Source of the DNA: Globodera rostochiensis
Lineage: Eukaryota > Nematoda > Chromadorea > Rhabditida > Heteroderidae
DNA: 64,000 nt
NCBI GenBank assembly: GCA_018350325.1
Contig: JAEVLN010000006.1
Coordinates: 2,246,693 to 2,310,692, forward strand
Direction: 5' to 3'
Positions 57,001 to 64,000 of the stretch are shown one piece after another (the stretch's first letter is position 1; each line of letters starts with the position of its first letter). The translations under genes were made by a program, and so were the position numbers. The notes under the pieces were generated by a model, which did not search any database, was not told the DNA's origin, and saw only the letters and a list, made by a program, of their open reading frames with translations.

Positions 57001-60000
57001 ACCGGCAACTGATCAGTCCTCAACATCCGAAGCGTCATCACCGGCAACTGATCAGTCCTCAACATTCGAAGCATCATCTCCGGCAACTGATCAGTCCTCA
57101 ACATCCGAAGCATCATCTCCGGCAACTGATCAGTCCTCAACATCCGAAGCATCATCACCGGCAACTGATCAGTCCTCAACATCCGAAGCATCATCTCCGG
57201 CAACTGATCAGTCCTCAACATCCGAAGCATCATCACCGGCAACTGAACAGTCCTCAACATCCGGTGCATCATCACCGGCAACTGATCAGTCCTCAACATC
57301 CGAAGCATCATCTCCGGCAACTGATCAGTCCTCAACATCCGAAGCATCATCACCGGCAACTGATCAGTCCTCAACATCCGGTGCATCATCACCGGCAACT
57401 GAACAGTCCTCAACAAACGAAGCATCATCTCCGGCAACTGATCAGTCCTCAACATCCGGTGCATCATCACCGGCAACTGAACAGTCCTCAACATCCGAAG
57501 CATCATCACCGGCAACTGAACAGTCCTCAACAAACGAAGCATCATCTCCGGCAACTGATCAGTCCTCAACAAACGAAGCATCATCTCCGGCAACTGATCA
57601 GTCCTCAACATTCGAAGCATCATCACCGGCAACTGATCAGTCCTCAACAAACGAAGCATCATCACCGGCAACTGAACAGTCCTCAACATCCGAAGCATCA
57701 TCTCCGGCAGCTGATCAGTCCTCAACATCCGAAGCATCATCACCGGCAACTGATCAGTCCTCAACATCCGAAGCGTCATCACCGGCAACTGATCAGTCCT
57801 CAACATTCGAAGCATCATCTCCGGCAACTGATCAGTCCTCAACATCCGAAGCGTCATCTCCGGCAACTGATCAGTCCTCAACATCCGAAGCATCATCACC
57901 GGCAACTGATCAGTCCTCAAGATTCGAAGCATCATCTCCGGCAACTGATGAGTCCTCAACATCCGAAGCGTCATCTCCGGCAACTGATCAGTCCTCAACA
58001 TCCGAAGCGTCATCTCCGGCAACTGAACAGTCCTCAACATCCGAAGCGTCATCTCCGGCAACTGATCAGTCCTCAACATCCGAAGCGTCATCTCCGGCAA
58101 CTGAACAGTCATCAACAAACGAAGCGTCATCTCCAGCAACTGATCAGTCCTCAACATCCGGTGCATCATCACCGGCAACTGATCAGTCCTCAAGATTCAA
58201 AGCATCATCTCCGGCAACTGATCAGTCCTCAACATCCGAAGCGTCATCTCCGGCAACTGATCAGTCCTCAACATCCGGTGCATCATCACCGGCAACTGAT
58301 CAGTCCTCAAGATTCAAAGCATCATCTCCGGCAACTGATCAGTCCTCAACATCCGAAGCGTCATCTCCGGCAACTGAACAGTCCTCAACAAACGAAGCGT
58401 CATCTCCAGCAACTGATCAGTCCTCAACATCCGAAGCGTCATCTCCGGCAACTGATCAGTCCTCAACATCCGAAGCGTCATCTCCGGCAACTGAACAGTC
58501 CTCAACAAACGAAGCGTCATCTCCAGCAACTGATCAGTCCTCAACATCCGGTGCATCATCACCGGCAACTGATCAGTCCTCAAGATTCAAAGCATCATCT
58601 CCGGCAACTGATCAGTCCTCAACATCCGAAGCGTCATCTCCGGCAACTGATCAGTCCTCAACATCCGAAGCGTCATCTCCGGCAACTGAACAGTCCTCAA
58701 CAAACGAAGCATCATCTCCAGCAACTGATCAGTCCTCAACATCCGGTGCATCATCACCGGCAACTGATCAGTCCTCAACATTCGAAGCATCATCTCCGGC
58801 AACTGATCAGTCCTCAACATCCGGTGCATCATCACCGGCAACTGAACAGTCCTCAACATCCGAAGCATCATCACCGGCAACTGAACAGTCCTCAACAAAC
58901 GAAGCATCATCTCCGGCAACTGATCAGTCCTCAACAAACGAAGCATCATCTCCGGCAACTGATCAGTCCTCAACATTCGAAGCATCATCACCGGCAACTG
59001 ATCAGTCCTCAACAAACGAAGCATCATCACCGGCAACTGAACAGTCCTCAACATCCGAAGCATCATCTCCGGCAGCTGATCAGTCCTCAACATCCGAAGC
59101 ATCATCACCGGCAACTGATCAGTCCTCAAGATTCGAAGCATCATCTCCGGCAACTGATCAGTCCTCAACATCCGAAGCGTCATCTCCGGCAACTGATCAG
59201 TCCTCAACATCCGAAGCGTCATCTCCGGCAACTGAACAGTCCTCAACAAACGAAGCATCATCTCCAGCAACTGATCAGTCCTCAACATCCGGTGCATCAT
59301 CACCGGCAACTGATCAGTCCTCAACATCCGAAGCGTCATCTCCGGCAACTGAACAGTCCTCAACAAACGAAGCATCATCTCCAGCAACTGATCAGTCCTC
59401 AACATCCGGTGCATCATCACCGGCAACTGATCAGTCCTCAACATTCGAAGCATCATCTCCGGCAACTGATCAGTCCTCAACATCCGAAGCATCATCACCG
59501 GCAACTGATCAGTCCTCAACATCCGAAGCATCATCTCCGGCAACTGATCAGTCCTCAACATCCGAAGCATCATCACCGGCAACTGAACAGTCCTCAACAT
59601 TCGAAGCATCATCTCCGGCAACTGAGCAGTCCTCAACATTCGAAGCATCATCTCCGGCAACTGAGCAGTCCTCAACATTCGAAGCATCATTACCGTCAAC
59701 TGATCAGTCCTCAACATTCGAAGCATCATCACCGGCAACTGATCAGTCCTCAACATTCGAAGCATCATCTCCGGCAACTGAGCAGTCCTCAACATTCGAA
59801 GCATCATCTCCGGCAACTGAGCAGTCCTCAACATTCGAAGCATCATCACCTGCAACTGAGCAGTCCTCAACATTCGAAGCATCATCACCTGCAACTGAGC
59901 AGTCCTCAACATTCGAAGCATCATCTCCGGCAACTGAGCAGTCCTCAACATTCGAAGCATCATCACCTGCAACTGAGCAGTCCTCAACATTCGAAGCATC

Positions 60001-63000
60001 ATCACCTGCAACTGAGCAGTCCTCAACATTCGAAGCATCATCACCGGCAACTGATCAGTCCTCAACATTCGAAGCATCATCACCGGCAACTGAACAGTCC
60101 TCAACATCCGAAGCATCATCTCCGGCAACTGAGCAGTCCTCAACATTCGAAGCATCATCACCGGCAACTGATCAGTCCTCAACATTCGAAGCATCATCAC
60201 CGGCAACTGATCAGTCCTCAACATTCGAAGCATCATCACCGGCAACTGATCAGTCCTCAACATTCGAAGCATCATCACCGGCAACTGATCAGTCCTCAAC
60301 ATTCGAAGCATCATCACCGGCAACTGAGCAGTCCTCAACATTCGAAGCATCATCACCGGCAACTGATCAGTCCTCAACATTCGAAGCATCATCTCCGGCA
60401 ACTGAGCAGTCCTCAACATCCGAAGCGTCATCACCGGCAACTGATCAGTCCTCAACATTCGAAGCATCATCTCCGGCAACTGAGCAGTCCTCAACATCCG
60501 AAGCATCATCTCCGGCAACTGAACAGTCCTCAACATCCGAAGCATCATCTCCGGCAACTGAACAGTCCTCAACATCCGAAGCATCATCTCCGGCAACTGA
60601 ACAGTCCTCAACATCCAAAGCATCAGCACCGGCATCAGCGTCACCCGTCGATTTGTGCAACCCGAGTGTGTCTGTGTGCAGCGGCTTCGGCTGGACTATT
60701 TATAATGGCAAATGTTACAAAGTTGTCGAAGGTTTAATGGATTGGAAGTGAGCGAAGAGACGGATTGCTAATTAATTATAAATATTAACAAAATTAAAAA
60801 ATTTCGTATTCTCTCATTATCCCTCAAAATTGGTATTTAGTCATGCGGTAGCAGCGTGCAAAGCTGAAGATCCCCATTCTGCATTGGTCAGCATTGATAG
60901 TAAAGCTGAAAATCGGTTAATTGGTCAAATGATCGCTCGACCGATTGCCCGCTCCCTGCAGACATACCATTTGGCAACAACACTATTCAACACATTTTGG
61001 TATTGCAATAAATAAGATTGGGTGACAAATTTACAAATTTTCTCCATCTATTTGATTTAGAGCTCGGTCGAGACGAGAGTCTCGAGATCTCGAAAAATCT
61101 CGACTCTAGATCTCACTCAAAGAAATTTTCCGTGATTTTTCCGAGAATCTCGTGCTTTTTCGAGAATCTCCTCAAAAAATCTCGACTCGAGATCTCGCTC
61201 GCTCGAAGCTCAAGTCCGGACTCTAATTTTATACATTAAAATTCCTTCCTTTTATTGATTTTTTGGTTAAATTAGTTTAATTATTTCTTTGATTTAAACA
61301 ACTCTGCCTATTTCTAGGATTGGACTTCGTCGTGTCTATGCCGGCGGTCAATATCAAAGCACCTGGCCAAACGGAACGTCAGCCACCTTCGGCAATGTGG
61401 TATGAATAATCAGAAAATTACCCCAAGAAACAAAGCGAATAAATGACCATTTTAGCCCGAGATTACCACAGTCGAATCGACAAGCGGCGGCAGAAACAAA
61501 TATCCATGGGGAAGCGGGCAGCCATCTGGCACTAATAAATACACCGATCCGAGTATTTTAAGCTTAAATAAGTTCAAAAATACTTAAAAGACAAAGAGAA
61601 ATATAAAATATCAATAAGGATTCGCATCAGGGATGGTCGGAATTCCTATTTCCGACGTTCCGATTCCCGACTTTTTTGGGGTCGGAATTCCGATTTCCGA
61701 AACTTAAGGTCTCGGAATTCCGATTTCCGAAATTGTGAGACCCCGGAATTCCGTTTTCCGAGTTCCGAAAAATTTAAGGCCTCGGAAATCCGATTTCCGA
61801 AAAATTTTGAGGTCGTCGGCTCTCATCCCTGGTGCGCATTATTATTACATGGCTTATGCATAAATTAAGTAAGAAATAAGAAAAAGTACTCGTTTTACCT
61901 TCTTCAAAATTGTTGGTGTGAAGATTTTGTAAATTTAATTAAATCACAAATTGTTCGACCACTTTCATATTCTTCCTTCAATGTTTTGTACAGCCGGGTC
62001 AAAGGAGGAGTGCGTGCACATGTTCAGTGCGGACGGACTGTGGAACGATGTGGGCTGCGAAATACAGATGACAGGCGCAATTTGCCAAAAATCGGCTGAG
62101 CAGTCCTCAACATCCGAAGCATCATTACCGGCAACTGAACTGTCCTCGAAAAACGAAGCATCACCACTGGCATTAGCGTCACCCGTCGATTTGTGCAACC
62201 CGAGTGTGTCTGTGTGCGGCGACTTCGGCTGGACTATTTATAGTGGCAAATGTTACAAAGTTGTCGAAGGTTTAATGGATTGGAAGTGAGTGAAGAGACG
62301 GATTGTTAATTAATTAAAAATATTAAAAAATTTCGTATTCTCTCAATATCACAAAATTGGTATTTAGTCATGCGGTAGCAGCGTGCAAAGCTGAAGATCC
62401 CCATTCTGCATTGGTCAGCATTGATAGTAAAGCTGAAAATCGGTTAATTGGTCAAATGATCGCTCGGCCGATTGCCCGCTCTCTGCAGACATACCATTTG
62501 GCAACAACACTATTCAACACATTTTGGTATTGCAATAAATAAGATTGGCTTTTTTGGTTAAATTAGTTTAAACTCTGCCTATTTCTAGGATTGGACTTCG
62601 TCGTGTCTATGCCGGCGGTCAATATCAAAGCACCTGGCCAAACGGAACGTCAGCCACCTTCGGCAATGTGGTATGAATAATCAGAAAATTACCCCAAGAA
62701 ACAAAGCGAATAAATAACCATTTTTAGCCCGAGATTACCACAGTCGAATCGACAAGCGGCGGCAGAAACAAATATCCATGGGGAAGCGGGCAGCCATCTG
62801 GCACTAATAAATACACCGATCCGAGTATTTTAAGCTTAAATAAGTTCAAAAATACTTAAAAGATTCTTCCTTCAATGTTTTGTACAGCCGGGTCAAAGGA
62901 GGAGTGCGTGCACATGTTCAGTGCGGACGGACTGTGGAACGATGTGGGCTGCGAAATACAGATGACAGGCGCAATTTGCCAAAAATCGGCACAATTTTGA
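54063..63000 (+). CDS. Secreted mucin-like protein with two C-type lectin domains, 11 exons, 2548 residues
   Basis: Exons 54063-54128, 54176-54395, 54468-60747, 60841-60999, 61318-61399, 61456-61552, 61994-62285, 62368-62526, 62589-62670, 62728-62824 and 62888-63000; the phase closes to TGA. Exon 1 is a signal peptide (MMSQIIFTILIILQIYEANS). Exon 2 has a possible KKR cleavage site and a Thr-rich stretch. Exon 3 encodes about 158 copies of SSPATDQSSTSEA-like 13-mers, a probable O-glycosylated stalk. Two C-type lectin domains follow, each with GKCYKVV, AACKAED, FWIGLRR and CEIQMTGAICQ; lectin exons 4/8, 5/9 and 6/10 have equal lengths (159, 82, 97) and almost the same bases. C-type lectins bind glycans or proteins, often with Ca2+; a QPS in place of a canonical EPN/QPD leaves sugar binding uncertain. 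The frame is fixed by the signal peptide and lectin exons. A surface-coat or secreted interaction role is inference. Confidence 0.88.
54478..60640 (+). repeat. 39-bp coding minisatellite, about 158 copies
   Basis: Unit of 13 codons, TCACCGGCAACTGATCAG plus TCCTCAACATCCGAAGCATCA. Variants alternate in recognisable order (TCA/TCT before CCG, GAT/GAA/GAG, ATCC/AAAC/ATTC, GAAG/GGTG), and blocks of roughly 17-21 units recur (for example phrases near 55900, 56560 and 57380), so copies spread in larger blocks. The last 25 units are mainly the ATTC/GAG type and form a distinct, older or separately amplified segment. Confidence 0.95.
61058..61225. mobile_element. TAGAG-family element in lectin intron
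   Basis: TAGAGCTCGGTCGAGACGAG to AAGTCCGGACTCTA with ATCTCGACTC words. The flanks ATTTGATT and ATTTTATA do not form a clean duplication. It is absent from the equivalent intron of lectin copy 2 (62527-62588), which however also lacks more flanking sequence. Confidence 0.7.
61628..61831. mobile_element. CAGGGATG-family element in lectin intron
   Basis: CAGGGATGGTCGGAATTCC to CATCCCTG, with GAATTCCGATTTCCGA words as in 21353-21474. The flanks ATTCGCAT and GTGCGCAT match at 6 of 8. Absent from the equivalent intron of copy 2 (62825-62887). Confidence 0.75.
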
Positions 63001-63035
63001 GAGTGTTTTTGGAGAGATCGAAAGAAGTGTTGGGG

Positions 63036-63041
63036 AATAAA
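63036..63041 (+). terminator. Polyadenylation signal of the mucin-lectin gene
   Basis: AATAAA 36 bp after the stop codon. Confidence 0.5.
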
Positions 63042-63209
63042 TTTTTGGGCATCATAATATAATTATTGTACATTTTGCGATAAGAATTTAAAGTGCCTAA
63101 AGAAACAAAAGCTCAAAGCGATTGAAGTTTCACCATTCAATTCTACGGCAAAATGTCGTGATTTTCTTGAAATATAGTCACATTCAATTCTTTTATATAT
63201 GTTTCATGG

Positions 63210-64000
63210 TAATTAGCTTTCCGGGTTCCGGAAAGCCAGTATGAACCAGACTTTATTATTTCATGTTTTGGAAATGCTGAATGCACCAGAATTTGATGTT
63301 CTGAAAAGTCTTGAATAGGCCAAAATTAGGTTTTCCGGAAAGCCAGTATGAACCAGACTTTGTTATTTCATGTACTGGAAATGCTGAATGCACCAGAATT
63401 AGGTTTTCCGGAAAGTTTGCATGTCCGAGAATTAGGTTTTCCGGAAAGTCAGTATAAACCAGACATTGTTATTTCATGTTCTGGAAATGCTGAATGCACC
63501 AGAATTAGGTTTTCCGGAAAGCAACCAGCATGTTCTGGAAATGCTGAATGCACCAGAATTTCGTGCTCCGTAAAGTCTGTATAGGCCAGAATTAGGTTTT
63601 CCGGAAAGCCAGTATGAACCAGACTTTGTTATTTCATGTTCTGGAAATGCTGAATGCACCAGAATTAGGTTTTCCGGAAAGTCAGTATAAACCAGACATT
63701 GTTATTTCATGTTCTGGAAATGCTGAATGCACCAGAATTTGATGTTACGGAAAGTCTGCATGTCCGAGAATTAGGTTTTCCGGAAAGTCAGTATAAACCA
63801 GACATTGTTATTTCATGTTCTGGAAATGCTGAATGCACCAGAATTAGGTTTTCCGGAAAGCAACCAGCATGTTCTGGAAATGCTTAATGCACCAGAATTT
63901 CGTGCTCCGTAAAGTCTGTATAGGCCAGAATTAGGTTTTCCGGAAAGCCAGTATGAACCAGAATTTATTATTTCATGTTCTGGAAATGCTGAATGCACCA
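63210..64000. repeat. Complex minisatellite running off the right edge
   Basis: Repeats of GAATTAGGTTTTCCGGAAAG, TCAGTATAAACCAGA, TTTCATGTTCTGGAAATG and CTGAATGCACCA, combined in different orders, with a larger block of about 340 bp repeated (63440-63620 against 63780-63960). CTTTCCGGAAAAC-type words are partly palindromic. Confidence 0.85.

Noticed and set aside
54444..60644. Long minus-strand open frames of MLRTDQLPVMM units
   Set aside because: Mirror of the same 39-bp repeat; no start context, no flanking domain.
54570..60737. A 2055-residue open frame rich in HHRQLISPQ units on the + strand
   Set aside because: The 39-bp unit keeps several frames open. The signal peptide, exon phases and lectin domain fix a different frame (SSPATDQSSTSEA).
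1..64000. Bacterial-style operons, ribosome binding sites or insertion sequences
   Set aside because: Spliced genes and animal-specific families show the DNA is eukaryotic.

Overview
The window reads as nematode nuclear DNA. It holds intron-rich genes with short AT-rich introns, an innexin, a nuclear receptor of nematode type, a peroxidasin, a PARL-type rhomboid and an OAC-type acyltransferase, with TTAGGC-like words scattered between them. Several introns appear to use GC-AG ends. From general knowledge I would favour a tylenchid (plant-parasitic) nematode, but the sequence alone does not prove it. A run of 10 Ns (34747-34756) marks an assembly gap.

Layout. 768-3042 (+): the 3' end of an acyltransferase with a C-terminal SGNH domain; the rest of the gene lies off the left edge or was not found. 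6039-11069 (-): a complete 13-exon nuclear hormone receptor. 11-17.5 kb: intergenic repeats. 17.5-19.8 kb: an orphan exon candidate running into a 2 kb 36-bp minisatellite. 21.3-33.5 kb (-): a peroxidasin with about 31 exons (signal peptide, LRRs, Ig domains, haem peroxidase). 34.8-35.2 kb (-): a possible small two-exon gene. 37.7-42.1 kb (+): a 9-exon PARL-type rhomboid protease. 43.3-48.1 kb (-): an 11-exon innexin with a very long cytoplasmic tail. 48.1-54 kb: a nest of DNA transposons. 54.1-63.0 kb (+): an 11-exon secreted protein with a mucin-like domain of about 158 tandem 13-residue repeats followed by two nearly identical C-type lectin domains. 63.2-64 kb: another satellite. Exon boundaries were set by hand from splice signals, and the running codon phase closes across every intron of the NHR, PARL, innexin and lectin genes. 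One peroxidasin join does not close.

The genes have no obvious shared pathway. Peroxidasin and the mucin-lectin are secretory or extracellular, the innexin forms gap junctions, PARL is mitochondrial and the NHR is a transcription factor. No operon is evident: genes on the same strand are kilobases apart.

The most unusual content is non-coding. (1) Four introns carry tandem repeats whose unit spans the 3' splice site, so each copy repeats the acceptor AG plus the first bases of the exon. (2) Many short non-autonomous hAT-like elements (termini TAGAGACCGG, CAGGGATG/TAGGGATG, TAGTGTTCGGCA, TAGGGAGGCCAA, CAGGGT) have 8-bp target duplications, and each is filled with its own reiterated short words. 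(3) A family of TA-flanked palindromes begins with CCGTRT. (4) Two diverged copies of one repeat in the 49-52 kb nest act as reciprocal empty-site controls for two insertions. (5) Most large introns carry their own private satellite.
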